Shown one piece after another: positions 38,478-47,083 of a stretch of 64,000 nt of DNA. Origin of the DNA: Rhizobiales bacterium CCH10-E5 (lineage in GTDB: Bacteria > Pseudomonadota > Alphaproteobacteria > Rhizobiales > Beijerinckiaceae). Position 1 is the first letter of the stretch; every line of letters starts with the position of its first letter. The position numbers and the translations under genes were made by a program. A model generated the notes under the pieces. The model searched no databases and was not told the DNA's origin. It saw only the letters and a list, made by a program, of their open reading frames with translations. The DNA lies in the NCBI GenBank assembly GCA_001556125.1, contig LSIG01000119.1, positions 46,597-110,596 on the forward strand, in the 5' to 3' direction.

Positions 38478-39214
38478 ACCCAAGGCGCGGCCTCGCCGGG
38501 CCGCGTGATCAGCCGCGTGCTCGACGCGCCGATGATCACCAGCGTCGCCATGTCCGCAGTCGCCGCCGTTTCGATCGCGTCTTCCAGCGCCAGGATGCGC
38601 AGGGCCTCGTCGGGGCGCCCGACGGCGCGGGCGAAGATCACCGGCGTCTGCGGATCACGATGGCGGGCGGCGAGTTCCAGCGCCGCGCGCAGCTGCCACG
38701 GCCGCGCCTTCGAGATCGGGTTGTAGAGGCATGTCACGAGGTCTGCGGCGAGCACCGCTGCGAGCCGCGCGGTCACCACCTCCCAGGGCTTGAGATTGTC
38801 CGAGAGCGAGATCGCGCAGAAATCGCCGCCCAGCGGCGCGCCGGCCTTCGCCGCCGCCGCCAGCATCGCGGTGACGCCGGGCTCGATCGCGATCGGCAGC
38901 GACAGCCAGGCCGGATCGCCCGCCTCCAGCGCCTCGAACACGGCCGCTGCCATGGCGAAGACGCCGGGGTCGCCGCCCGAGACGACCGCGACAGTCTTCC
39001 CCGCCGCCGCCAGCTGCAGCGCGTGCCGCGCCCGGTCGATCTCGACGCGGTTGTCGGAGGCATGCTTCGTCTGGCCGTCGCGCGTGGGGATGCGGTCGAG
39101 ATAGGGCCCGTAGCCGATCAGGTCGGAGGCAGAGTCGATTGCGGCCTGCGCCGCCGGCGTCAGCCACTGCGCCGGCCCGGGCCCGAGGCCGACAATGGTG
39201 AGGGAGCCGCTCAC
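38420..39214 (-). CDS. cobJ: CobJ, precorrin-3B C17-methyltransferase
   Basis: CobJ methylates C17 and contracts the ring, the defining step of corrin formation. The 264-residue methylase starts LTIVGLGPGPAQWLTPAAQ, then GYGPYLDRI, VAVVSGGDPGVFAMA, the SAM region IEPGVTAMLAAAAKAG, and DLVTCLYNPISKARPWQ. The GTG start at 39214 overlaps the cobI stop as GTGA. The C-terminal ~19 codons read through the end of cobK on the other strand. Confidence 0.94.
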   Translation of the reverse strand: MSGSLTIVGLGPGPAQWLTPAAQAAIDSASDLIGYGPYLDRIPTRDGQTKHASDNRVEIDRARHALQLAAAGKTVAVVSGGDPGVFAMAAAVFEALEAGDPAWLSLPIAIEPGVTAMLAAAAKAGAPLGGDFCAISLSDNLKPWEVVTARLAAVLAADLVTCLYNPISKARPWQLRAALELAARHRDPQTPVIFARAVGRPDEALRILALEDAIETAATADMATLVIIGASSTRLITRPGEAAPWVYTPRSVTKSPCATSQGRT

Positions 39215-39969
39215 AGCCGCCGCCCTTCGCCGGGGACCAGCACCATCGAAAAATACGGCGCCTCCGCGTCGTCGCGCTCGGAGGGGCGGATGATCGCCTG
39301 GCCGGCCATCGTCGCCTGCTCGACATAGATCGCCCGCTCGATCAGGCCGGTGGCCTCCAGCGCGCGGCGCACCTTCGGCAGGTTGCGGCCGAGCTTCATG
39401 ATCACGGCCGCATCGGTATCCGCGAGGCGCCGCACCAGCTCGGCCTCCGGCAGCGTGCCGGGCAGCACGGTCAGGATGTCGTCGCCCCAGGTGATCGGCG
39501 CGTTGGCGCGCGTCCAGGCGCCGGCCATACCGGTGACACCCGGCACCACCTCGGTCGGGAAGCGATGCGCCAGCCGCCGCCAGAGATGCATGAAGGAGCC
39601 GTAGAAGAACGGGTCGCCGTCGCATAGCACCGCGACGCTGCGGCCGGCCTCCATCTCGGCGGCGAGCAGCGCCGCGGAGTCGTCGTAGAACTGCGTGATC
39701 GGGCCGCTATAGCCCTCGTCCTCGACCGGGACCTCGATCGTCACCGGAAAAGCGAGTTCGATCTCGCGGGCGGTATCTTGCCCGATGACGGCATCCGCCG
39801 TGATGCGGGCATGGCCGCGCCGGCCGCGCTTGCAGAAATGCACCAGCCGGTCGGCACTCAGGATGATGTCGCGGGCCCGCACGGTCATGTAGTCCGGGTC
39901 GCCGGGGCCCAGGCCGACGCCGAACAGCAGTGTCTGTCCCAAAGGCTTCCTGGCCGGCTCGAAGCTCAC
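39211..39969 (-). CDS. cobI: CobI, precorrin-2 C20-methyltransferase
   Basis: The 252-residue methylase acts on C20 of precorrin-2, the first dedicated corrin step. The start LLFGVGLGPGDPDYMTVRA is followed by VAVLCDGDPFFYGSFMHL, VVPGVTGMAGAWTRAN and AAVIMKLGRNLPKVRRAL, all standard. I selected the GTG at 39969, four bases after the cobH stop. An earlier start inside cobH would give an Arg-rich N-terminus foreign to the family. Confidence 0.94.
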   Translation of the reverse strand: MSFEPARKPLGQTLLFGVGLGPGDPDYMTVRARDIILSADRLVHFCKRGRRGHARITADAVIGQDTAREIELAFPVTIEVPVEDEGYSGPITQFYDDSAALLAAEMEAGRSVAVLCDGDPFFYGSFMHLWRRLAHRFPTEVVPGVTGMAGAWTRANAPITWGDDILTVLPGTLPEAELVRRLADTDAAVIMKLGRNLPKVRRALEATGLIERAIYVEQATMAGQAIIRPSERDDAEAPYFSMVLVPGEGRRL

Positions 39970-39973
39970 CGGC

Positions 39974-40606
39974 TCACTCCTTCTCTTGCGCCAGCGCGTT
40001 GACGGCCGCCGCCGCCATCGCCGAGCCGCCGCGCCGCCCATGCACGACGAGGAAGGGCACGCGCCCGTCCTGCGCCAGCGCCTGCTTCGATTCCGCCGCG
40101 CCGACGAAGCCGACGGGGATGCCGATCACGGCCGCAGGCTTCGGCGCCCCGGCATCGAGCATCTCCAAAAGCCGAAACAGTGAGGTCGGCGCATTGCCGA
40201 TGACGACGAGCGCACCCGCCAGATGCGGCCGCCACAGCTCCATCGCGGCGGCCGAGCGCGTCGTCTCCATCTCGGCCGCGAGCGCCGCGGTGCGGGGATC
40301 GTCGAGCGTGCAGATCACCGGGTTGCGCGCCGGCAGGCGGGACGGCGTCACGCCGTTCGCCACCATCTTGGCGTCGCAGAGGATCGGTGCGCCGGCCTTC
40401 AGCGCGGCCTCGGCAGCTCCCGCAAAATCCGGCGACATCTCCACATCAGCGGGCAGATCGGTCATGCCGCAGGCATGGATCATCCGGACCACGACATGGG
40501 CGGCGCGGCCGGCAAAGCGCGAGAGATCGGCTTCCGCCCGGATGATCGCGAAGGAGCGCTCATAGATCGCTCCGCCATCGCGGATATAGTCGTAACCCGT
40601 CGTCAC
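39974..40606 (-). CDS. cobH: CobH, precorrin-8X methylmutase
   Basis: CobH shifts a methyl from C11 to C12, turning precorrin-8X into hydrogenobyrinic acid. The 210-residue protein has the catalytic His in RMIHACGMTDL (His44), LCDAKMVANGV, the helix with VICTLDDPRT, VVIGNAPTSLFRLLEML and the IGIPVGFVGAAESK substrate loop. The GTG start at 40606 overlaps the cobG stop (GTGA). Confidence 0.95.
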   Translation of the reverse strand: MTTGYDYIRDGGAIYERSFAIIRAEADLSRFAGRAAHVVVRMIHACGMTDLPADVEMSPDFAGAAEAALKAGAPILCDAKMVANGVTPSRLPARNPVICTLDDPRTAALAAEMETTRSAAAMELWRPHLAGALVVIGNAPTSLFRLLEMLDAGAPKPAAVIGIPVGFVGAAESKQALAQDGRVPFLVVHGRRGGSAMAAAAVNALAQEKE

Positions 40607-42042
40607 TTGGTCGGTCCTGGAAGCCGGCCCGCCGCGCTCAGGCGGGCATAAAGGTCCTGTCCGGGCTGCAATCGCGTCAGCAGGGCGGAAAGGTCAAGGG
40701 TGGCGACAGCGCTGTCCCGCGCGACGCCGCCGATGACGACGCGGTAGCGCCCGCTTTCGCCGACCAGCGTGAGGTCGGAGGCGCCGGGCCGCGCGCAGGA
40801 TTTGACGCAGCCCGAAACATGCAGGCTCAACCCCGCGGCGAGGTCCGGTGCCAGCACCTGCGCCAGCCGCGCCGCATCCGCCATCGCCGGAGCCTCCGCA
40901 CGGCTGCAGGCGGGCGCGCCGGCACAGGCCTGCACCGACAGGCGCGGGTCGTCGTCACGGGTGATCAGGCCCTCCGCCGCCGCGCCGTCCAGCAGGGCTA
41001 TCGCGTTGGCCTCGGACAGCCCGCGAAAAGCGAGGCCACGCCAGGGCGAGAGGCGGATCTCCGGGCAGCCCAGCATTTCGGACGCCTGTGCGAGACGGTC
41101 GAGCGTCGCAGCCTCCGCGCGACCGAAGGGCAGCCCGACCAGTGCGGCATGGCTCTCACCGAGCGCGAACAGCCCGGCCCGCCGGGACGCGGGGCGCGCT
41201 GCCGGCGCCTCGGTGGCGGGGAGGTCCGTGAGCGCTGCCAGTTCGTCGGCTGCGAGATCGCCCATGCGGCGGATGGCATCGGGTGTCTGCGCCCGCTTCG
41301 CGGCGAAGCGGGCCAGGACCTGGGCGACGACGGCTCCGGCCTCGCTTTCCGCGAGGGGCCCGAACCAGAGCCGGTCCGCCAGCGCCATCACCACCCGCCC
41401 CGGCGCGGTCGCGACGATGCGAAGATCGCCCGCGAAGGCCTCGAGCGACGATTCACCGCCCCCATCGACGACGACGGCGAACTTGGCAGGCAGGCCGCTG
41501 ACCTCGCGCGCGCGCGCCTCGATCTCGGCCGCGAGGGCGAGCGCGTCGATCCGGTCTCCGAGGCCGTCATTCCGGGGCAGGCCGCAGGCCTGAGCCCGGA
41601 ACCCATGAACACTGTCTTGGATGCAAGAGGCGCCCAATGGGCCTGCACGTCCTGAGGCTTCGTCGTGTTCATGGATTCCGGGCTCTTCGCTCCGCGAAGC
41701 CCCGGAATGACAGCCGAGCTGCGCTAGCGGCGAGACCAGCGTCAGCCTTTGCGGCCCGTCGCCCTCGTGCTCGTCGACCAGCCGCTCCGCCAGCAGCGTC
41801 GCGACCAGCGCCGGATGGCTGCCCGCCGTCACGCCGCGCAATTGCATGTTGCCGCGCGCCGAAATCTCGATCAGCCCGTTGCCGTGCCGGGCGGCCAGCG
41901 CCGCGATGCGCTGCAGTTGCGCCGGGGTCAGCCGCGCGCCCGGCGGATGCAGCCGCACCAGCCAGCCATCGCCGGTTTCCATCGGCTTGAGCGTGCTCGG
42001 GCACCAGCCGCGCCGGAGCGCGTCGGGGGAAGGCGCGCTCAT
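40603..42042 (-). CDS. cobG: CobG, precorrin-3B synthase, with in-frame palindromic insert
   Basis: CobG is the oxygen-using iron-sulfur/mononuclear-iron enzyme that makes precorrin-3B, the committed aerobic step. The 479-residue protein has sulfite/nitrite reductase-like ferredoxin half-domains: LVRLHPPGARLTPAQLQRIA and NMQLRGV at the front. The [4Fe-4S] cysteines are in VQACAGAPACSRAEA and VSGCVKSCARPG. Residues about 111-159 are encoded by a palindromic repeat inserted between SPLAQLG and GDRIDALALA, which are normally contiguous, so the protein is lengthened by roughly 48 residues. The frame is kept. The start overlaps the cobN stop (ATGA). Confidence 0.93.
   Translation of the reverse strand: MSAPSPDALRRGWCPSTLKPMETGDGWLVRLHPPGARLTPAQLQRIAALAARHGNGLIEISARGNMQLRGVTAGSHPALVATLLAERLVDEHEGDGPQRLTLVSPLAQLGCHSGASRSEEPGIHEHDEASGRAGPLGASCIQDSVHGFRAQACGLPRNDGLGDRIDALALAAEIEARAREVSGLPAKFAVVVDGGGESSLEAFAGDLRIVATAPGRVVMALADRLWFGPLAESEAGAVVAQVLARFAAKRAQTPDAIRRMGDLAADELAALTDLPATEAPAARPASRRAGLFALGESHAALVGLPFGRAEAATLDRLAQASEMLGCPEIRLSPWRGLAFRGLSEANAIALLDGAAAEGLITRDDDPRLSVQACAGAPACSRAEAPAMADAARLAQVLAPDLAAGLSLHVSGCVKSCARPGASDLTLVGESGRYRVVIGGVARDSAVATLDLSALLTRLQPGQDLYARLSAAGRLPGPTK
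41566..41711. repeat. Cloverleaf palindromic element inside cobG
   Basis: GTCATTCCGGGG at one end pairs with CCCCGGAATGAC at the other; side hairpins lie in each arm and an inner CCATGAACAC/GTGTTCATGG stem closes the centre. The same subfamily stands between genes at 52505. Here it is translated as part of CobG (SGASRSEEPGIHEH... to ...ACGLPRNDG). Confidence 0.9.
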
Positions 42043-45000
42043 TCCGCCGCCTTCCGGTGAAAGCGGCTTGCAGTTTCAGGCGCTGGGAACCCCTCCCCCT
42101 TGTGGGGAGGGGCAGGGGTGGGGGGCGAACGACCGGGCGAGCGCTCACCAGGCGGCACGCCCCCCATCCTCAACCCTTCCCCACGAGGGGGAAGGGAGGA
42201 GCCCATCTCGGCCGGCGTCTCGACGTGAGCCGCCTCCGCCAGAAACGCCCCCACCGAATTGCGCCGGCTCGTCCACAGGCCGCGCCGCGCCGCCTCCGCC
42301 AGCCGCGCGCGGATCGCCTCGGCGGCCGGGGCATTGGCGGCCTCGATCGTGGACCAGACCGCGGCATCGGCGCACCAGGCCTGGAACACCGCGTCAAACA
42401 GCCCGTCCGCCACGGCGTCCGTGCTGGCGGCGAAGACGAAGAGCGTGTCGACCGCTTCCGCGAGTTCCGCCGCGCCGCGCCAGCCATGGGCGAGATGGGA
42501 GGCAATCCAGCGCGGATGCGTCAGCCGGCCATGGACGATGCGGGCGATGTCCTCGGCAACCGTGCGCGCCTTCGGCGCCTCGGGATTGGAGGAATCGAGG
42601 CTGTAGAGCGCCGGCGTGGCGCCGAGCGACTGTGCCGCGGCTGCCAGCCCGCCGATGACGTCGGCGGCGCTGGAGGCTTCGAGGATATCGCGCCCGGCGG
42701 TGTCGCTGACATGCACGAAGGCGTCGGCGGTCCGGATTCGGGCGGAGAAGCTGTCATCGACATGCCCCGCGCCCTCCGGCCCGCCATAGGCGTGGCTGGA
42801 GGCGGCGAGATAGGCCGCGCCCAGTTCGTCGCGGCTGGTCCAATGGCCGTCGAGCGCTCGGTCGGCGACGGCCGCGCCATAGCGACCGGGCGCCGCGCCG
42901 AACACCCGCGCCCCGGCCTCGCCACGACGGCGCGCGGCGGCGGGCTCGTTCCACTCGTCCGGCTCGTCCAGCATCGCGACCGCGCGCGCCGCCGCGTCGA
43001 GCAGCGCGACCTGGCTCGGAAACGTGTCGCGGAAAGCGCCGGAGATGCGCACCGTCACATCGATGCGCGGATGGTCGAGCTTCGGCAGCGGCGTGATCGC
43101 GAAGCCGGTAACGCGCGTCGAGGCATCGTCCCAGAGTGGGGCCGCGCCCATCAGCGCCAGCGCATGGGCGATGTCCTCACCGCCCGAGCGCAGCGTCGGC
43201 GAGGCCCAGAGATCCATCACGATCCGGCGCGGCGGCTCGCCCTCATCCTGCAGATGCCGCGCGATCACGGCCTGCGCCGCCAGTGCGCCGAGCCGCGCCG
43301 CGGCCCGCGTCGGGATCGCGCGCGGGTCCAGCGTCGAGAGATTGCGCCCGGTCGGCAGCACATCCGGCCGGCCGCGATGCGGCGAACCGGCGGGCCCGGG
43401 CGGCACGAAGCGCCCGTCCAGCGCGCGCAGCAGCCCCTCGCGCTCGGCCTCTGCGGAACCCGGATCGAGCGCCGACCGGCCGAAGACATGTAAGCCGTCG
43501 CGGAAGGGCAGTTCGGCGATGTCGCAGAGATGCGCGTCGAGCCGCGTCAGCGCCTCGCTCATCGGCAGATCGGGCGTGACGCCGCAGGATTCCGCCAGCC
43601 CGCTGGCCTGGGCCCGCGCCCGGATTTCGCTGGCGACGATGTCGGCGCGACGCGGATCGAGCACCTGCGCCTGGCTGAACTCCTCGACGAGGTCGCGCAG
43701 CAGCGCGGTCTCGCCGGAGGCCCCGGTCTCCGCCAGCGGCGGCGGCAGATGGCCGAGCGTCACCGCCGAGAGCCGCCGCTTGGCCGGCGCCGCCTCGCCG
43801 GGGTCGTCGACCACATAAGGATAGACCACCGGCAGCCCCTGCGTGACCAGCCGCGGCCAGCAGGAGGCCGACAGCGCCACCGCCTTGCCCGGCAGCCATT
43901 CGGTCGTGCCATGGGTCCCGAGATGGATCAGCGCGTCGATGCCGGCCGTCTCGCGCAGGGCGCGGTAGAAGGCGAGATAGCCATGGGAGGGCGGTGCGTC
44001 GGGGTCGTGATAGCGGGCCTTCCGGTCAGGCGTCGCATCGCGCGGCGGCTGCAGCGCGATGGTGAGGGCGCCGTCACGGACGGCGCGGAAGCGGAAGGCG
44101 CCGCCGCTGATGGCCGGATCGGCCTCGGGCGCGCCATGGGCGGCGAGCAGCGCCTCGCGGGCGTCGGTGGGGATGGTGGCGAGCCAGGCGCGATAGGCGT
44201 CGAGCGGGAGGGCGAGGTCGGCGGGGCCGGTGGTGAGAACGGCCATGAGGGTTTGGCCGTCATTGCGAGCGCAGCGAAGCAATCCAGAACCGTCTCGCTC
44301 GACGTCCCCCTGGATTGCTTCGCTGCGCTCGCAATGACGGAAAGGGATGTCGTACCCCGCCTCCGCCAGCAGCCCCCGGATCGCGGCGACGCTCGCCGGC
44401 GTGTCGAGCCCGACCGCGAAGCCCGCCCGGCCGCCGCGCGCGGGATAATCCGACATCACCAGCGCCAGCCGGCGCGCGGCAACCGGCTTGGCGGACAGAG
44501 CGATCCAGCCGGCGACGAGATCGGCGAGCGCTTGGATGCCATCCGCGTCGGGCACAAGCCGGCGCGTCGCCAGCCCGGTCGCAGGGTCGGCGGTCTCGGC
44601 CTTGAAGGCGACGGGGATGGTGCCCAGCCGCCCGTCGAATTCCGGCAGCGCCACCTGCATGGCGAGATCGGTAGCCGAGAGCCCCCGGGCCGAGGCCGCC
44701 CAGGTGTCGCGCGCACTGCCGACCGGCATCGCCTGGAAGACGGGACAATCGGCGGCATCGAGCACGAAATCGGCGCCCTCGCGGGCCGAGAACGCTGTGG
44801 TGGTGACGATGGCCGTCGGCCGCCGCGTCGCGATCAGTGCCGCGAGCTCGGCTGTGACGGCGGGGTCCTTCAGGCTGGTCAGGGCGAGGATCAGCGGGGC
44901 GTGTCCGCGCGCGGCCAGCGCCGCCGCCAGAGCCTCGCCCATCGCCGTGTCGCCGGCGCTGACAGCGGAACGGTAGACCAGGATCGGCACGAAAGGCCGG

Positions 45001-45590
45001 TCGGGCAGCGCGGCGAGCGTCTCGCACCAGGGCATCGGCGCGGCGTTGGTGCCCAGCGCGAACAGTGGTGGGAGGGGCAGGGGGGCGAGGTGAGACGGCG
45101 GCCGGTCGCGGCCGAGATACCCCGCCGCCACCGCCAGCAGCCGGCGCATGTTCTCCGCCCCGCCACCGGCGTGGAAATAGGACAGGATCGCCCTCGCGCA
45201 GGCGGACGGCACGGTTCCGTACTCTGCCAGCCGCGCGTCGTCGCGGTCGTCGCCGGGCAGCACCGCCAGCGCGATGCCCCTGGCGCGGCAGGTCTCGCTG
45301 AGCTGCTCGATGCCGTAGCGCCAGTAGTCCAGCCCGCCGAGGCAGCGCACCAGCACGAAGCGGCTTCTGGTCACCGTCTTCTCGATCAGGAGATCGATAG
45401 ACAACGGATGCCGCAGTCGCCGCAGCGAGGCCAGGCGGACAGTGAGATCGCTGTCGCCGGCCGCCGCCGCCAAGGCGGAGAGATCGCTGTCGGCGAAGGA
45501 CAGGACGACGACATCCCCCGGCGGCAGGGCGAGATCGACGGCGTCCTCGCCGTCGTCGAGCCTGATCTCGCTGGTCGGGAGCAGATGCAT
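42039..45590 (-). CDS. cobN: CobN, cobaltochelatase large subunit, with two in-frame palindromic inserts
   Basis: CobN is the substrate-binding subunit of the ATP-dependent aerobic cobaltochelatase (CobNST), which puts cobalt into hydrogenobyrinate a,c-diamide. The 1183-residue protein has the family blocks RCLGGLDYWRYGIEQL, LIHLGTHGTTEWLPGKAVAL, PVVYPYVVDDPGEAAPAKRR and VVLSF at the start, and YLAASSHAYGGPEGAG near the end. Residues about 417-445 are encoded by a perfect palindrome (RHCERSEAIQ...LLRCARNDG). About 1131-1167 of the C-terminal tail come from a second repeat. cobS and cobT are not in the window. It lies 26 bp downstream of cobW. Confidence 0.94.
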   Translation of the reverse strand: MHLLPTSEIRLDDGEDAVDLALPPGDVVVLSFADSDLSALAAAAGDSDLTVRLASLRRLRHPLSIDLLIEKTVTRSRFVLVRCLGGLDYWRYGIEQLSETCRARGIALAVLPGDDRDDARLAEYGTVPSACARAILSYFHAGGGAENMRRLLAVAAGYLGRDRPPSHLAPLPLPPLFALGTNAAPMPWCETLAALPDRPFVPILVYRSAVSAGDTAMGEALAAALAARGHAPLILALTSLKDPAVTAELAALIATRRPTAIVTTTAFSAREGADFVLDAADCPVFQAMPVGSARDTWAASARGLSATDLAMQVALPEFDGRLGTIPVAFKAETADPATGLATRRLVPDADGIQALADLVAGWIALSAKPVAARRLALVMSDYPARGGRAGFAVGLDTPASVAAIRGLLAEAGYDIPFRHCERSEAIQGDVERDGSGLLRCARNDGQTLMAVLTTGPADLALPLDAYRAWLATIPTDAREALLAAHGAPEADPAISGGAFRFRAVRDGALTIALQPPRDATPDRKARYHDPDAPPSHGYLAFYRALRETAGIDALIHLGTHGTTEWLPGKAVALSASCWPRLVTQGLPVVYPYVVDDPGEAAPAKRRLSAVTLGHLPPPLAETGASGETALLRDLVEEFSQAQVLDPRRADIVASEIRARAQASGLAESCGVTPDLPMSEALTRLDAHLCDIAELPFRDGLHVFGRSALDPGSAEAEREGLLRALDGRFVPPGPAGSPHRGRPDVLPTGRNLSTLDPRAIPTRAAARLGALAAQAVIARHLQDEGEPPRRIVMDLWASPTLRSGGEDIAHALALMGAAPLWDDASTRVTGFAITPLPKLDHPRIDVTVRISGAFRDTFPSQVALLDAAARAVAMLDEPDEWNEPAAARRRGEAGARVFGAAPGRYGAAVADRALDGHWTSRDELGAAYLAASSHAYGGPEGAGHVDDSFSARIRTADAFVHVSDTAGRDILEASSAADVIGGLAAAAQSLGATPALYSLDSSNPEAPKARTVAEDIARIVHGRLTHPRWIASHLAHGWRGAAELAEAVDTLFVFAASTDAVADGLFDAVFQAWCADAAVWSTIEAANAPAAEAIRARLAEAARRGLWTSRRNSVGAFLAEAAHVETPAEMGSSLPPRGEGLRMGGVPPGERSPGRSPPTPAPPHKGEGFPAPETASRFHRKAAE
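42090..42196. repeat. Palindromic element inside the 3' end of cobN
   Basis: CCCCTCCCCCTTGTGGGGAGG and CCTTCCCCACGAGGGGGAAGG-like arms pair around a short centre. It is translated as LPPRGEGLRMGG...PPTPAPPHKGEG, forming the extra C-terminal tail of CobN. It is related to the intergenic element at 35140. Confidence 0.85.
44257..44340. repeat. Perfect palindromic element inside cobN
   Basis: Two 31-bp arms (44257-44287 and 44310-44340) are exact reverse complements around a 22-nt centre. The total is 84 nt, that is 28 codons, so the cobN frame is kept. Each arm also contains an ATTGC...GCAAT hairpin. The same subfamily is intergenic at 18082. Confidence 0.95.
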
Positions 45591-45616
45591 GCCTGGCTTT
45601 CGAAAAGGGCCGCCGC

Positions 45617-46654
45617 TCAGGCGCCGGCGAGCGCAGCCTCCACCGACTTCACGTCGAAGCCCTTGAGCCCGATCACGGTCAGCCGGCCCTGGCGGGCCTC
45701 CTGCGCGCCCCAGGCCCGGTCGAAATGATGGCTGACACGCCGGCCGACGCCCTGCACGACGAGCCGCATCGGCTTGCCCGGCACGGCGGCGAAGCCCTTC
45801 AGCCGGAGCACGCCCTGCGCTTCGGCGGCCTTGCCGAGGCGCGCCACCAGCGCGTCGGGGGCAAGGCCGGCTGGCAGCGCCAGCGCGACCGAATCGAAAT
45901 CGTCATGCTCATGATCCTCGCCCTCGCCGTGATGCGAGGGGCGCGACGCCAGATCGGCCTCCGCCGCGGCACTGAGGCCGAGGATCAGCGCGGGCTCGAT
46001 CGTACCCCGGCTGGTCTCGACGATCTTGATCGCCTTGGGCAAATGCGCCGCGATCTCGCCCTTGACCCGCTCGCGCGTCGCCGCGTCGATCAGGTCGCTC
46101 TTGTTGAGCAGGATCAGGTCGGCGCAGAGGATCTGGTCCTCGAAGACCTCCTCCAGCGGGTTGTCGTGCTCGACGGAGGCGTCCTGCGCGCGTTGCGCCG
46201 CGAGCGCCTCGGGATCGTCGGCGAACTGCCCTTCGGCGACCGCCGGCCCATCCACCACCGCGATGACGCCGTCGACGGTGACGCGGGCGCGGATCGCCGG
46301 CCAGTTGAAGGCCTGGACCAGCGGCTTGGGCAAAGCCAGCCCCGAGGTCTCGATCAGGATATGCTGCGGCGGGTCGGCCCGGTTCAGGAGCTTTTCCAGC
46401 GCCGGCACGAAATCATCCGCCACCGTGCAGCAGATGCAGCCGTTCGGCAGCTCGACGACGTCCTCCTCGGTGCAGCCGGAAATACCGCAGCCCTTGAGGA
46501 ATTCGCCGTCGAACCCGAGATCGCCGAATTCGTTGACGAGGACCGCGAGCTTCTTGCCCTCGGCGTTTTCGAGCAGATGGCGCACCAGCGTCGTCTTTCC
46601 GGCGCCAAGGAAGCCGGTGATGATGGTGCAGGGGATCTTTGTGAGAGAAGTCAT
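45617..46654 (-). CDS. cobW: CobW, GTP-dependent cobalt chaperone
   Basis: The 345-residue G3E GTPase is thought to deliver cobalt for chelation into the corrin ring. It has Walker A ITGFLGAGKTTLVRHLL, the metal motif CxCC in PNGCICCTVAD, IETSGLALPKPL, and the GTP base motif LLNKSDLID. A His/Asp-rich loop (HHGEGEDHEHDDFD) probably binds metal, and a C-terminal CobW_C domain follows. The ATG at 46654 overlaps the stop of the upstream DUF1636 gene (ATGA). It precedes cobN in the riboswitch-led operon. Confidence 0.95.
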   Translation of the reverse strand: MTSLTKIPCTIITGFLGAGKTTLVRHLLENAEGKKLAVLVNEFGDLGFDGEFLKGCGISGCTEEDVVELPNGCICCTVADDFVPALEKLLNRADPPQHILIETSGLALPKPLVQAFNWPAIRARVTVDGVIAVVDGPAVAEGQFADDPEALAAQRAQDASVEHDNPLEEVFEDQILCADLILLNKSDLIDAATRERVKGEIAAHLPKAIKIVETSRGTIEPALILGLSAAAEADLASRPSHHGEGEDHEHDDFDSVALALPAGLAPDALVARLGKAAEAQGVLRLKGFAAVPGKPMRLVVQGVGRRVSHHFDRAWGAQEARQGRLTVIGLKGFDVKSVEAALAGA

Positions 46655-47070
46655 CGGGAACCCGCGATCGGGAGGGGAGGAAGGCGCGCCACCACGCCCT
46701 TGCGGATCGCCTCGGCGCGCTCGCGCCAGGGCACGATTCCGTCCGGGGCCTCGCGATACTGGCGCGCGAAGGTGAGCAGCGTCTCGACGCCCGTCGCCGG
46801 GTCGAGATCGCCATAGATATAGGTCCAGCGGCCCTCGCCGCTGAGCGCCACCGTACAGGGGCGCTTGCAGACGGAGAGGCACTCGACCGTCTCGACGCTG
46901 AGCGCCGCGTCGAGCGTGGGGTCGAGCGCGTCGCGGAGGCCGGCGGCGAGGACGGCGCCGGGACGCGGCGCGTCGGGGTCGCCCCCGGCGGCGCGGCAGG
47001 TCGCGCAGACGAGGATGCGGATCGGCGCCGTGCCCGTTTCCGGGCGCGGCTGCTGCAGTTGCGTGCTCAT
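46651..47070 (-). CDS. DUF1636 (ferredoxin-like) protein of cobalt cluster
   Basis: The 139-residue protein contains a cysteine set typical of DUF1636: LVCATCRAAGG near residue 22 and VECLSVCKRPCTVAL near residue 65, spaced like the ligands of thioredoxin-like [2Fe-2S] ferredoxins. The C-terminus has WTYIYGDLDPATGVETLL. Such genes regularly sit next to cobW and cobN; the role may be metal or redox handling. It is coupled to cobW by a four-base overlap and lies 13 bp after the HupE/UreJ gene. Confidence 0.85.
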   Translation of the reverse strand: MSTQLQQPRPETGTAPIRILVCATCRAAGGDPDAPRPGAVLAAGLRDALDPTLDAALSVETVECLSVCKRPCTVALSGEGRWTYIYGDLDPATGVETLLTFARQYREAPDGIVPWRERAEAIRKGVVARLPPLPIAGSR

Positions 47071-47083
47071 GATCCGGCCGGAA

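Noticed and set aside
36509..39328. A 939-codon plus-strand open frame opposite cobL, cobJ and cobK
   Set aside because: It is the antisense shadow of high-GC cob genes; the translation is Arg/Ala/Gly/His-rich without any family block or ribosome-binding site.
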